Shown here: in pieces, positions 8,731-19,800 of the stretch
How positions within the stretch are numbered: the first letter of the stretch is position 1
Layout of the letters: every line of letters starts with the position of its first letter
Assembly (NCBI RefSeq): GCF_000336575.1
Contig: NZ_AOPO01000001.1
Location: forward strand, 186,001-250,000
Length of the DNA: 64,000 nt
Source: Vreelandella titanicae BH1
GTDB taxonomy: Bacteria; Pseudomonadota; Gammaproteobacteria; Pseudomonadales; Halomonadaceae
Direction of reading: 5' to 3'
Notes under the pieces: model-generated
Told to the model about the DNA's origin: nothing
Seen by the model: the letters and a program-made list of their open reading frames with translations, nothing else
Database searches by the model: none
Program-made: the position numbers and the translations under genes

Positions 8731-8758
8731 GCTTGGATAACACTCTGCTTGGATAACA
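8731..8758. repeat. 12-bp direct repeat, period 16, before the dipeptidase gene
   Basis: GCTTGGATAACA occurs at 8731-8742 and 8747-8758, four bases apart. The second copy touches the start region of the dipeptidase gene: a possible TTG start at 8749 is inside it and the ATG is at 8761. Neither start has a strong RBS, so the true start is uncertain. Confidence 0.7.
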
Positions 8759-8760
8759 TA

Positions 8761-9522
8761 ATGCCTTTGAGCACACTATTGAAGGCCTTGCCGCCTATAC
8801 CCAGCCATTCAGCTCCCTGCTGGGAACAGCTGCGCCGCGCGCCTATTGAAGATAACGGCGAGCGCTTGGTACCGATGAGCCTCGCCCCGGCACCGGTCAG
8901 CGTGTTCCCCGCCTATGCTCGGCTGGGTATTCCGGGTGCGGTGCCGGAGTGTTTCGTTCGTGAGGGGGTTTATCGGGCGCTACTCGCTGCGGCACGTAGC
9001 TTACCCGAGGGCATCGGGTTGATCGTACTGGATGGCTGGCGGCCATGGCGGGTGCAGCAGTACTTGTTTGATACCCTGCATGAAGCCATCCACCACCACC
9101 ATCCAGACCTCAGCGAAGCGGAGCTATTGGAGCGTACAAGAGAGTTCGTATCGGTACCCAGTCGCGACCCTTTAGCCCCCAGCCCGCACCTCACCGGCGG
9201 CGCCGTCGATGTCACGCTTTGTGATGCCGATGGCCTGCCACTGGATATGGGCACCCTGTTTGACGAGGCGCTTCCCGCCTCCCATAGCGACTATTTCGAA
9301 AAGCTGGAAATGCTTACCCCGCAGCAACATAAGGCGCGGGATAACCGCCGCCTGCTCTATCACACCCTGCAACAACAAGGCTTCACCAACCTGCCCAGCG
9401 AGTGGTGGCACTTCGATTATGGCGATCAATTATGGGCCTACTACGGGCCGCATGATCATGCGCACTACGGCCCGGCAGAGCTGGATACCATAGAGAACCG
9501 CTGGCGCAGGCAGTTGGGGTAA
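8761..9522 (+). CDS. D-alanyl-D-alanine dipeptidase (VanX/DdpX family)
   Basis: A 253-residue protein of peptidase family M15D. Numbered from the ATG at 8761, SPHLTGGAVD gives zinc ligands His143 and Asp150, and SEWWHF gives catalytic Glu214 and ligand His217. The LDGWRPWRVQQ stretch at about 90-100 is the usual Arg-bearing substrate loop. No signal peptide is evident, so it acts in the cytoplasm, hydrolysing D-Ala-D-Ala or a related dipeptide. It follows dctM by about 50 bp and is probably in the same operon. E. coli DdpX sits with a dipeptide ABC importer; here the partner is a TRAP importer. A TTG start at 8749 would add four residues. Confidence 0.85.
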   Translation: MPLSTLLKALPPIPSHSAPCWEQLRRAPIEDNGERLVPMSLAPAPVSVFPAYARLGIPGAVPECFVREGVYRALLAAARSLPEGIGLIVLDGWRPWRVQQYLFDTLHEAIHHHHPDLSEAELLERTREFVSVPSRDPLAPSPHLTGGAVDVTLCDADGLPLDMGTLFDEALPASHSDYFEKLEMLTPQQHKARDNRRLLYHTLQQQGFTNLPSEWWHFDYGDQLWAYYGPHDHAHYGPAELDTIENRWRRQLG

Positions 9523-9551
9523 TGATCTAGCCAGCGCCAGATTCAGTGTGC

Positions 9552-10319
9552 TCACACCGCAGGCGCTTCAAGTTCCAGAAAGCGCCGTACTCGGTCGGTT
9601 TTAGGGTTCTCAAAGAACTCGCTGGGGTGGGATTTTTCAATGATGATGCCTTTGTCGAGAAAGACCACTTGATCGGAGACTGCCCGGGCAAACTCCATTT
9701 CGTGGGTCACCAGTACCATGGTGTAGCCTTCTTTGGAGAGGTCTTTGATCACCCCAAGCACTTCCCCCACCAGCTCGGGGTCGAGGGCTGAAGTGGGCTC
9801 ATCGAACAGCATCACCTTAGGCTGCATGGCGAGTGCCCGCGCAATCGCTACCCGCTGTTTCTGACCACCAGAGAGTGTGTAGGGATATTGTTCACGCTTG
9901 TCGGCCATGCCGACTTTTTCGAGCAGCGCCATGGCTCGCTCGTCAGCCTCGGCTTTGCTTAGCCCCTGAACATGAATTGGCGCCTCGGTGACATTACGCA
10001 GCACACTCAGGTGAGGCCAGAGGTTAAAGCCCTGGAACACCATGCCCAAGCGCGCGCGCATGCCTGCCAGCTCACGGCGCGACATGGGTTTTCCAGTGTC
10101 ACTCACGCCGATACGATCACCGGCAATACGGATGTCGCCCCGGTCGGGTTGCTCAAGCCAGTTGATGCAGCGTAGCAGGGTAGATTTACCCGAACCCGAT
10201 GAGCCCAAAATACTCACCACTTCGCCGGGCTGAACTTCCAGCGATACATCCCGCAGCACTTCGGTGCCATCGAAGCTTTTGGAAAGGTTACGAATACTAA
10301 CAGCGGCGGTCTCAGGCAT
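9552..10319 (-). CDS. Polar amino-acid ABC transporter ATPase
   Basis: A 255-residue ATPase of the GlnQ/HisP type. Walker A is GSSGSGKST, the signature is LSGGQKQR, Walker B is VMLFDEPTSALDP and the switch His follows in LVTHEMEFA. It energises uptake of a polar amino acid with the two permeases and binding protein encoded upstream on the same strand. The ATG at 10319 (MPETAAVS) overlaps the end of the preceding permease gene by eight bases and is preferred over the longer frame opening at 10352. Confidence 0.93.
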   Translation of the reverse strand: MPETAAVSIRNLSKSFDGTEVLRDVSLEVQPGEVVSILGSSGSGKSTLLRCINWLEQPDRGDIRIAGDRIGVSDTGKPMSRRELAGMRARLGMVFQGFNLWPHLSVLRNVTEAPIHVQGLSKAEADERAMALLEKVGMADKREQYPYTLSGGQKQRVAIARALAMQPKVMLFDEPTSALDPELVGEVLGVIKDLSKEGYTMVLVTHEMEFARAVSDQVVFLDKGIIIEKSHPSEFFENPKTDRVRRFLELEAPAV

Positions 10320-10977
10320 TTTCGAATCCTCGCTTGGCGCCAAAACGGCCAATCATTTTGATAAATAGTTCTAAACCAATACTGATCAGCCAGTAGAAGC
10401 CGATCACCACGATGAACGCTTCCATGGGAATGAAGTAGGTGCTCGACAGGCTGCTCGCCGCCGCGGTGAGTTCGCGCACGGTGATGATCACCAGAAAGGC
10501 GGTGTCTTTGAGTAGGATAATCAACTGATTACCCAATAAGCCGCGGGTTTTCAAAATCAGCTGCGGCAAGATAATACGCATAAACATCTTGGGCTGGGAA
10601 AATCCCTGGGCGATTGCTGCCTCTACCTGCCCTTGGGCAAACGTGGAACGGCAACCGCGCAGTATCTCCGCGAAGTAAGCCCCATGGTAGATCACCAGGG
10701 CGATAATCCCGGCCGTCCAGGCACTCATGCGGATGCCTGCACTAGGTAAGCCGTAATACAGCAGGTAGGCCAGGATCAAAAATGGCAGCATACGCATGCC
10801 ATCGATAAAAATCCGCAGCGGAACCTTTAACCGTGGGCGGGAACCCTCCAATAAAAACACCATGGCGCTGCCCATTAAAAAAGCCAAGACAGCGGATAAA
10901 CCAAATAGCTTTAAGGTGTTATAAAAACCACTTAAAAACACATCGTACGACGACCAAAGAATGTCCCAATTGCTCAT
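10312..10977 (-). CDS. Polar amino-acid ABC transporter permease 1
   Basis: A 221-residue HisM/GlnP-type inner-membrane permease with about five helices and the EAA loop (QVEAAIAQGFSQPKMFMRIILPQ, about residues 116-138) that docks on the ATPase. A strong RBS (GGGGGAG) precedes the ATG. It is the second permease of a heterodimer with the gene 24 bp upstream. Confidence 0.92.
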   Translation of the reverse strand: MSNWDILWSSYDVFLSGFYNTLKLFGLSAVLAFLMGSAMVFLLEGSRPRLKVPLRIFIDGMRMLPFLILAYLLYYGLPSAGIRMSAWTAGIIALVIYHGAYFAEILRGCRSTFAQGQVEAAIAQGFSQPKMFMRIILPQLILKTRGLLGNQLIILLKDTAFLVIITVRELTAAASSLSSTYFIPMEAFIVVIGFYWLISIGLELFIKMIGRFGAKRGFENA

Positions 10978-11001
10978 AGAGGCTCCCCCTTAATGGCCAA
11001 G

Positions 11002-11643
11002 TTAGACGGCCAACCGGCTGGCTTTGCGCTCAGCCAGACGTTGAAGCCAGACAAGCAGGCTGATGATCAGCATGTACAGCACCGCGGCCGCTAAAATTGG
11101 CGGCAAAGGGTCATAGGTGACCGCCGAAATACGGTTGGTCACGCGGGTCAGGTCGACGACTCCGATGACCGCAATGGCCGGGCTGCCTTTAATCAGAAAC
11201 GACATCTCATTCACCAAGCCCGGCAGGCTGGTAATGGTGATTTGCGGCAGCATAATACGGCGGAAATAGACCCACGGTGTCATACCGATGGCCAGGGCCG
11301 CTTCACGCTGCTCTTTGGAGAAGTTGTTAAAGGCAGAGCGCCAGATTTCAGCGTTAAAAGCAGTGGTATTGAGGGTTAACGCGATAATACCGGCCACATT
11401 GCGGTTGAGGTTAACGCCCATGGTCGGCGCGGTTAAGAAGATAAACAGCACCAGCGTCACCAGCGGCGTTGCCCGCGCCAAGCTAATGTAGACGCCTAGC
11501 AATTGATGCAAAACGGGAATTTTGGCCACCCTAAGCAATGCAATCAAAAGCCCCATTACCACACCGATGGCAATGGAGATGCCGGATATCCAAAGCGTTG
11601 TCCAGGCGCCCTGGATGAGAAGCCCCCATGCGCTACTGTCCAT
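11002..11643 (-). CDS. Polar amino-acid ABC transporter permease 2
   Basis: A 213-residue HisQ/GlnP-type permease. The EAA loop is QREAALAIGMTPWVYFRRIM (about residues 112-131). The ATG at 11643 has an AGGGGG ribosome site at proper distance, so it is chosen over the GTG at 11649, which would sit on that site. It pairs with the downstream permease to form the channel. Confidence 0.92.
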   Translation of the reverse strand: MDSSAWGLLIQGAWTTLWISGISIAIGVVMGLLIALLRVAKIPVLHQLLGVYISLARATPLVTLVLFIFLTAPTMGVNLNRNVAGIIALTLNTTAFNAEIWRSAFNNFSKEQREAALAIGMTPWVYFRRIMLPQITITSLPGLVNEMSFLIKGSPAIAVIGVVDLTRVTNRISAVTYDPLPPILAAAVLYMLIISLLVWLQRLAERKASRLAV

Positions 11644-11665
11644 GCTCACCCCCTAATTCGCGATA

Positions 11666-11692
11666 AGAAAACCGCCGCCCAGGCTGGGCGGC
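11666..11692 (-). terminator. Attenuator-like terminator between binding-protein and permease genes
   Basis: On the minus strand GCCGCCCAG and CTGGGCGGC form nine-base arms meeting at one central base, followed by GGTTTTCTT. This is an intrinsic terminator shape placed between the binding-protein stop (11709) and the first permease start (11643). It should let through only part of the transcripts. Confidence 0.75.
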
Positions 11693-11708
11693 AGGCGAAT
11701 GTGATGGC

Positions 11709-12566
11709 TTACATACCGGCCATTTCGTGGAACTCTTCCACTGAGGTGATAGGGGTTGTCGGCAGGTCATCAAAGGACTCGCCAAACCACTTTTCCTGCA
11801 GCTCGGCCAGGCGGCCAGAATCACGCAGGTGGCTCATAAAGTCGGTGATATAGGCCAGCAGTTGTGGGCTGTCTTTAGGCATCGGCCAGGCAACATAGCC
11901 AGGACCGGAGACCGCTTGACCGGCTTCAAATACGTCAGGGCGTTCACTGATCAGGTCATTAACCGGCACGATGGAGTTAATCACGTAATCGACACGACCG
12001 TTGGCCAGGTCAGCGTAGATTTCTGGATAGGCCTCATACTGCATTACGTCGCCCAGCTCGCCACCACTCTCTTCCAGCATGACCTCCAACTCTGGCAGGC
12101 GCGATAGCAGTGCACTGCCCGCCTGAACACCCAGCGTCATACCACTTAAGTCTTCAATGCTGTTGATACGGTCATCACCTGCCCGCTTAATGTAAAAGTG
12201 CTGTGCCGATGCAAACGGCGGCGCGTAGTTAAACACCCGCAGGCGTTCGTCGGTCACCGACGCGCCGGTAAGTGCCATGTCGTATTGGCCCGATGAAACC
12301 GAGGCCAAAAGCCCCGTCCAAGGCAAAATATCCTGGCGGATCTCGAAGTCAGCGTACTCCTCCAGTTCAATCAATATATCTTTGATAAAGCCATCGGGGT
12401 CGCTGCCACTCATAAAGTTAAACGGCGCGTAGTTATCTTCGGTGGCCACGCTCATATAGCCACGGCTCTCTATTTCATCTAAATCCGCAGCGGAAACGGT
12501 CAGTGACGCACTTAAAGCAAGCGCGCCGATGCTTATTGCGGAGGCTAAGGCAGCTATTTTTTTCAT
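11709..12566 (-). CDS. Polar amino-acid ABC transporter substrate-binding protein
   Basis: A 285-residue SBP family 3 protein with a signal peptide of about 26 residues ending VSAA. MSVATEDNYAPFNF at the mature N terminus and DMALTGASVTDERL near residue 95 are the family's ligand-binding stretches (the family Arg is in DERLRVF). It is first in the four-gene importer operon and is divergent from the MocR gene, which may control it. The ligand is a polar or acidic amino acid, not further defined. Confidence 0.92.
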   Translation of the reverse strand: MKKIAALASAISIGALALSASLTVSAADLDEIESRGYMSVATEDNYAPFNFMSGSDPDGFIKDILIELEEYADFEIRQDILPWTGLLASVSSGQYDMALTGASVTDERLRVFNYAPPFASAQHFYIKRAGDDRINSIEDLSGMTLGVQAGSALLSRLPELEVMLEESGGELGDVMQYEAYPEIYADLANGRVDYVINSIVPVNDLISERPDVFEAGQAVSGPGYVAWPMPKDSPQLLAYITDFMSHLRDSGRLAELQEKWFGESFDDLPTTPITSVEEFHEMAGM

Positions 12567-12867
12567 CGTCTGATATCCCCTAGGTTTTCAAAAATACGCT
12601 TTTAAAAAATAGGTTTTAGAAAAAGCAGTCAAAACATCGCTCGCCTTTGCGTTTGCAGTGGGTCTGCAAACAGTTGGGCGATATGCAGAAGCTGACTTCA
12701 CCCTAGATTTTTATCCTCTCTGCGATTAGAGCCAGTTAGCGCAAATTAAAAGGACAGTTACCGATAGCCGCTGCCGACAACAGAACTGGCACGAAAGATG
12801 CTTTTGTTTAAGGAGAGATGCTTGAGTGAATGGGCTAGACGGCCAGGGTTTTGAAGAGGAGATGTGC
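12567..12867. promoter_or_regulatory. Divergent control region between ABC importer and mocR-type gene
   Basis: About 300 bp without a gene. It holds a perfect palindrome GTTTGCAG-tgggt-CTGCAAAC at 12651-12671, and CAGTT boxes: GCCAGTTA at 12731-12738, GGACAGTTA at about 12752-12760, and the inverted AACTGGC at 12784-12790. MocR regulators often bind direct repeats between divergent promoters, so the boxes are candidate sites. Promoter hexamers are not clear. Confidence 0.45.
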
Positions 12868-14370
12868 ATGACATCGCTGTGTCTTGAGGTCGACCCTAAC
12901 GCTGGCGCCTGCCTGCAAGAACAATTACGCAAAACGCTGTTAGAAGCGATTCGTATGGGCAGTTTACCCAGCGAGGATGCGCTGCCCTCCTGCCGCAAGC
13001 TTTCGCAACAGCTGGGTATTTCGCGTAATACGGTGGCGATTGTTTACGAAAAGCTGGTCGAGGATGGCTATTTAATAAGTCGCCCCCGTAGCGGCTACTA
13101 TTTACACCCTGATTATAACGACCCTCAATCAACGCTTAATTCATCACTAACAGCGTTAACCGAAACCAATAACGGCACAATAAGCGCACCAAACTGGCAC
13201 AAACGCATTGCTCAGCGCCCTACTAACTACCAAGGCATTCTCAAACCCGGTAATTGGTCGGAATATGCCTACCCGTTTATTTACGGCCAGTTAGATACGC
13301 GACTTTTTCCGTTAGCCCAGTGGCGAGATGTTTCTCGGCGCTTATTGAGTTCGCAACGCGATAAACCCTGGCTGCGCGATCGTATTGACCAGGACGACCC
13401 GCTCCTGATTGAGCAATTGCGCAAACGTATTTTGCCGCGCCGGGGAATTTTTGCTCGCTCAGAAGAGATTCTGATCACCATGGGAACGCAAAATGCACTC
13501 TATCTGATCGCGCAACTGCTCTGCCATCGGGGCACTCGCGTGGCGCTAGAATCTCCCGGTTACCGCGAAGCAATGAATGTGTTTGCCCAGCGCGGTGCCT
13601 GCCTGCAGTTGCAAACCGTGGATACGGAAGGCATGCGTCTTGAGGGGTCTCAGCAGTGTGACTATCTGTACGTCATGCCCAGTCATCAGGTGCCCACAGG
13701 TGTGACCATGAGCCGCGAGAGGCGCGAAGCTCTACTGGCCCAGCTACCCCATCACGACCAAATCGTGATTGAGGATGACTACGACGCCGAGATTCATGGC
13801 GACCAGTTCGCACTGCCAGCCCTCAAAGCCAGCGCGCAGAGCGCCCGAATTATCTACATGGGCAGCTTATCCAAGGCGCTCTCGCCTGGTCTGCGCATGG
13901 GTTATGTCGTGGCCGATGCCGAGGTGATCGACGAGCTGCGAGCGCTGCGCCGTATGATGTACCGTCACCCACCCGCCGCGTTACAGCACCAGCTGGCACA
14001 GTTTATTTCTCAAGGCTATTACGAGCGCTACCTCAAACTGCATGTGGAGGAGATCGACCGGCGGCGCGACACGATGCGGCTCGCTATTGATCAGGCATTG
14101 CCCGGCTGCCTCAGCCACAGCAGCAGTCGTTCCAGCGCCTTCTGGATGGAAGCGGATGCGGGCATCGACACTCAGCGGCTAGCCTGGCATGCCGCCCAGC
14201 GGGGTGTGCTCATTGAACCCGGCTTCCAGCACTTCTTCGATGCCGCCCCGCCGCGGCGCTTTTTCCGGCTAGGGTTTGGCGCCATCGAGAGGGAGCGTAT
14301 CGACCCAGGCATACAGCGCCTGGGCCTCGCCTACGATAACGCCCTGAGTACTTTAACAACGGGCACTTAA
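12868..14370 (+). CDS. MocR-family regulator (GntR HTH fused to PLP aminotransferase domain)
   Basis: A 500-residue fusion. Residues 5-75 form a GntR winged HTH (LPSCRKLSQQLGISRNTVAI), then a linker, then a fold-type I aminotransferase domain. The PLP Lys is Lys336 in MGSLSKALSPGLRMGY, and EDDYDAE supplies the pyridine-binding Asp. Such proteins (GabR, PdxR, TauR) sense amino compounds through PLP. The ATG at 12868 follows GAGGAG at good spacing and is preferred over the GTG at 12826 and ATG at 12862. Likely targets are the divergent amino-acid importer and the aminotransferase convergent with it. Confidence 0.88.
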   Translation: MTSLCLEVDPNAGACLQEQLRKTLLEAIRMGSLPSEDALPSCRKLSQQLGISRNTVAIVYEKLVEDGYLISRPRSGYYLHPDYNDPQSTLNSSLTALTETNNGTISAPNWHKRIAQRPTNYQGILKPGNWSEYAYPFIYGQLDTRLFPLAQWRDVSRRLLSSQRDKPWLRDRIDQDDPLLIEQLRKRILPRRGIFARSEEILITMGTQNALYLIAQLLCHRGTRVALESPGYREAMNVFAQRGACLQLQTVDTEGMRLEGSQQCDYLYVMPSHQVPTGVTMSRERREALLAQLPHHDQIVIEDDYDAEIHGDQFALPALKASAQSARIIYMGSLSKALSPGLRMGYVVADAEVIDELRALRRMMYRHPPAALQHQLAQFISQGYYERYLKLHVEEIDRRRDTMRLAIDQALPGCLSHSSSRSSAFWMEADAGIDTQRLAWHAAQRGVLIEPGFQHFFDAAPPRRFFRLGFGAIERERIDPGIQRLGLAYDNALSTLTTGT

Positions 14371-14383
14371 AACGGGCATTTAA
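14358..14383. repeat. 13-bp tandem duplication over the mocR-type stop codon
   Basis: AACGGGCACTTAA (14358-14370) is followed at once by AACGGGCATTTAA (14371-14383), one mismatch in 13. The stop codon TAA closes the first copy and an equivalent TAA closes the second. Confidence 0.8.
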
Positions 14384-14391
14384 AAACCAAT

Positions 14392-15738
14392 CTAGCGTGA
14401 TGCCGTACAGTTTTTCAACACGCGATCCAAGATGGCTAAACCCTCCTCTACTTCAGCGGCCGTTACGATACACGGCGGAACCACATGGATGCGGTTCTCA
14501 ACGGTAAAGACCAGCAGTCCGTTTTCCATTAATTGCTGCTTGAGTTGCAACACTGCCGCCCCTGGCAGTGGTGTTTTGTAAACCGGGTCGCTGACGAGCT
14601 CTAAAGCGTGAAACACTCCAACGCCCCGCCAATCTCCAATGATGGCGTATCGCTCGGCAAGCTGTTGCAACCCTGCGGCTAACGGGCCATTACCCACCGC
14701 GTCAGCGTTTTTAACCACGCCCTCTGCTTCCATCGCATCCAGGGTCGCGACTATCGCCGCCATTGCCAGCGGGTGGCCGGAATACGTCAGACCGCCGACA
14801 AAGAAGTGGTCATCGAAATAGCGTGAGATGGATTCAGAGATAATCACGCCCCCGGCAGGCACATAGCCCGAGTTCACCCCTTTGGCGAAGACGATTAAGT
14901 CCGGCGCCATGTCGTAGTGTTCAAAAGCGAACCAGCGCCCTGTGCGACCAAAGCCAGCCATCACTTCATCTAGAATCAGTACAATACCGAACTCATCGGC
15001 GAGTTTTCTAACACCCTGAAGATACGCCTTCGGAGGTAACAGTACGCCAGCCGTACCGGGAATGGTTTCCAGCAGGATGGCCGCGACCGCATTAGCACCT
15101 TCGCACTCAATTACCCGGCGCAGGTGTTGCAACGCCCGCTCACACTCCTCCTCTTCATTGCGCGCCCAAAACTCACTGCGATAAAGGTAAGGGTTGAAGA
15201 AGTGCACATGGCCGCTGGCATACTCATTGGGCACCCGCCGCCAATCACCGGTGGCAGCAATCGCTGAACCGGTGTTGCCGTGATAGGAGCGGTAGGCGGA
15301 TAGTATTTTGCTTCGCCCGGTATAAAGACGCGCCATACGAATGGCATTTTCATTGGCATCCGCGCCCGCATTGGTGAAAAACACCTTACTAAACCCAGCG
15401 GGCGCTTTGGCGATAATGCGCTTGGCCGCTTCGCCCCTAGCCAAGTTGGCATGGGCGGGGGCAATGGTACATAGGCTCGCGGCCTGGGCTTGAATCGCGC
15501 TCACCACTTTGGGGTGCTGATGGCCGATATTGGTATTGACTAACTGGCTACTAAAATCCAGATACGAGCGCCCCACATAGTCCCATACGCGACACCCTTC
15601 AGCCCCTGCAATCACCATGGGGTCTAAACTGCCTTGCTGTGCCCAGGAGTGGAACACATACTGGCGATCTAAGGTGTGTACATAAGTATTATCCACACCG
15701 CTTTCGGGTGGATGTGAAGCGGCAATATTGGTATTCAT
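14392..15738 (-). CDS. Class III PLP-dependent aminotransferase
   Basis: A 448-residue fold-type I aminotransferase. It has the class III Asp in ILDEVMAGFGRTG, the PLP Lys in LIVFAKGVNSGY, and FTNAGADANENA near residue 113-124. The overall pattern resembles omega-amino-acid transaminases such as taurine-pyruvate or beta-alanine-pyruvate enzymes, with pyruvate or 2-oxoglutarate as acceptor; I cannot fix the substrate. The ATG at 15738 has AAGGTG six bases upstream and is preferred over GTG at 15747. It is convergent with the MocR gene, and the importer beyond that could supply its amino donor. Confidence 0.87.
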   Translation of the reverse strand: MNTNIAASHPPESGVDNTYVHTLDRQYVFHSWAQQGSLDPMVIAGAEGCRVWDYVGRSYLDFSSQLVNTNIGHQHPKVVSAIQAQAASLCTIAPAHANLARGEAAKRIIAKAPAGFSKVFFTNAGADANENAIRMARLYTGRSKILSAYRSYHGNTGSAIAATGDWRRVPNEYASGHVHFFNPYLYRSEFWARNEEEECERALQHLRRVIECEGANAVAAILLETIPGTAGVLLPPKAYLQGVRKLADEFGIVLILDEVMAGFGRTGRWFAFEHYDMAPDLIVFAKGVNSGYVPAGGVIISESISRYFDDHFFVGGLTYSGHPLAMAAIVATLDAMEAEGVVKNADAVGNGPLAAGLQQLAERYAIIGDWRGVGVFHALELVSDPVYKTPLPGAAVLQLKQQLMENGLLVFTVENRIHVVPPCIVTAAEVEEGLAILDRVLKNCTASR

Positions 15739-15946
15739 AGCAAGCACCTTAAGTAATCCGTTAAGAAATAGCGTGCTTGCCAGCCTAGTGAGTCAACCGT
15801 TTAGGCTGTAGGGCCAGTCGTTACATACCAGAGGGACAGACGAGTGATGTCACAGTAACGGGCACGAACTGGCTCTAAAGGCTTGAACCAGCGTTGCTTA
15901 CAGTGATGTCAGAACTCGCCCCATCGCCTTTTAATCATTTAAATAA

Positions 15947-16842
<896 letters not shown>

Positions 16843-16852
16843 TCTATTTTAC

Positions 16853-19800
16853 TCATCCTTGTAAAATAGTCGTGCGGTCATGAGGCTCAACGTCAGCCGA
16901 TCTCGATACCCACAGCCGATAAAGCGCAGGGGTAAAGAAAAACGACACTAGCGTCGCTAAGAGCAGTCCAAAACCAACGGTTTGCGCGAATGGTGGCCAT
17001 AGCCCACCGGTAGCCAACATCAGCGGAATTAAGCCTGCAAAGGTAGTGACCGTGGTCGAAACAATATGCCGACTGGTGGGGCCACTGATCACCGCCAGCA
17101 TGGCATCGATATCGCCTCGGCGGGCGGCTTCATCGTCATCAAAGGCAGCAATAATGATAATAGTGGCATTAATCGCTACCCCTACCAGCCCCATAATGCC
17201 GACGATAATCACAAAGCCAAACGCATGCCCGCTTAGTAGCAGCGCCACAATGCCCATGCCCATCGCCTGGGCGCCGGCAATAAACACGATGGCGGCCCGC
17301 CGAAAGGAGTTAAATGCCAATACCACGGTGGCCACCATGGCTATGACCAGCAGCACCACCGAGGCAAGCAACTTGCCCACGGCATCATCTCGCTCGGCGG
17401 CTTCACCACCGGTTTCGATTCGGTAACCAGGGGGCAATTGAAACGCCCCCGACGCCAACGCTGCCTGAAGCTTGGCATCCAACTGAGCCATGGAGACCGC
17501 CGGAAGAGCGTCGGCCACCAGGTACCCTTGTACCAACTGCATCCGTTCAGCGTTACGGCGGGTAATCACGCTCCAGGCAGGCGTGAGTGACACCTCTGCC
17601 ACCGCCGCCAGTGGCAGTCCCTCAGCTACTTGATCGCTGACCAGGCGCAGCGCCGCCAGCTGTTCGGCGTTAGTGCGCCACTCATCGGCGTAGCGCACCC
17701 GCACCGGTAGTTGCTGGGTGTCCTCCAGCAACATGCCTGCCGATTGCCCCGAGAGCGCGGCCCCTACTTGTTCCGCTAGCCGCTGCGGCGCTAGCCCCGC
17801 ATCACTCAGTGCGGTGTGGTCGATATCCAGGGTTAACCTGGGCAAATCACGCTGCATGCCAGCGCGCACATGGGTCACCTGAGGCAGTTGATGCATTAAG
17901 CCCGCTAGCTCAAGTCCCAGCGATGACAGCACTGATAGATCATCACCATAGACACGTAGCTCAATCGGGGCTTTAAACGGCGGCCCCTGCTCATACTTGC
18001 GCACTACGCTTTGGGCCTGGGGGAAATGCCGATCAAGCGCCTGCTGTAAGGCGGGCACCCGTTCATTAGTGATTTGTAAAGACGCTGTGTCCACGATTAG
18101 GTGCAAAAATGCCGGGTTGTGATCCTCATTGGTAAGCACGTTGTAGTACATCATTGGTGCGCTTTCACCGACAAACGCCGAGACGCGGGTGATGCCCGGC
18201 AGCTCACGAATCATGGCATCGACTTCATGGGCCAGTGCTTCGGTGTTGGCCATACTGCTGGCGGGGGGCAGGCGCACCTCGATGTGAAACTGGTCGCGGT
18301 CTGCGGGAGGAAAAAACGCCACGTCCAGCGTGGGCATCAACGCCATGCCACCCACGGGCACACACAGGGTGATGATCATGGCGGCCCAGGGGTGACGCAG
18401 CGCGCTGCGTACCGTACGGCGGAAGCCGCGCTTGAGCATCCCACTGACGCCGTTATTTCGAGGCGTTGGAGGTTTATCAGCGACCCTGGCTAACAGCATG
18501 GGTGACAGCGCAGGCACCAGCAGCAGCGAAACCAGATAAGAACTTACCAGTGCGACCATCACCGCCATGGCCAGGGGCCCCACGAACTCCCCCGCAGGGC
18601 CTGGCATCAACACAATCGGCATAAACGCCAATATGGTGGTTAAGGTGCTGGCCAGCAGCGGCACCGCTAAGTGGCGTAATGTGTCCCGGGTAGCGGCAAG
18701 CGCTGAATCACCTTTCAAAAAGCGCTCGCGCAGGGCGTTGGTCATCACAATGGCATTGTCGACCATCAGCCCCAGCGCCACGATAATACCGGTAATGCTC
18801 ATCTGGTGAATATCGATACCCAGCGGCTTGAAGAACGCCAGGGTGAGCAGAGCCGTGGCGGGGATCGCCAACCCCACCGTCACCGCCGAGCGCCAGCCCA
18901 TGGTGATGAACAGGATCGCTACCACCAGCGCTAACCCCATCAGCAGACTGCCAGCCACGTCACTTAAACGCTGGTTGGTGTAACTGGCCTGTTCGAAAAC
19001 CTCTTCAACCGCGATACCGACAGGCAGCTCATCGGCGAACACCGCCAACTGCTCTTGTGCTTTTTCCACCCAGCTATCAATTCGCTGGCCGGGCGCCATG
19101 CGTGCGCCGACATACACCGCTCGTTCGCCGTTAAGCAGTGCCACTGCGGCGGGCGGGTCTTGCACGCCCCGGCGTAGCTCAGCCAACTCGCCAAGTCTTA
19201 CGGTGTGCCCCTGCCGAGTCGTCACTTCTATCTCGCGTAGCCTATCGAGCGCATCAAACTCACCGCTTAGCCCCACTGTCAGCCGGTGGCCGTCGGTGAC
19301 CACTTCACCAGCGGTACGTCGTCCATCGCTTGCCTCAATAGTGGCCGCTAATTGCCCGACGGAGAGCCCCAAGGCGTTCAGTTCAAGCGGGTTAACCCTC
19401 ACCTCAACCTGCTCCCCCGCCACGCCAAAGCGGTGGGTATACTCTGTGCCAGGGACGTTTCTAAACGCTGCTTCCAAACGCTCGGCGTAGCGCTCCATCA
19501 GTTGGGGATTGGGCGGGGTATCCAGTGTCCAGCGCAATGCGGCCACGATGCTAAATGCGTAGCCCCGATCATCCAGCAGTTCCGGCGTTTGCACGCCGTC
19601 AGGCAGGGTAGGGGCGACATCGGCCAGCTTGTCGCGCACGCGGCTCCACACCGGCGTTACATTGGTCACGGCATCCTCAAGCTCAAGGCTAATCACCGCA
19701 ATGCCCTGGCGTGAGGTGGATTCCAGCACGTTAATCTCAGCGATGGTGCGTAGCTCATCCTCAATGGGACGCGCCACTAAAGCTTCGACCTGCTCGGGGG

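Noticed and set aside
15843..15911. AGTGATGTCA direct repeat before ydfG as an operator
   Set aside because: Two copies 59 bp apart without symmetry; chance is a sufficient explanation.
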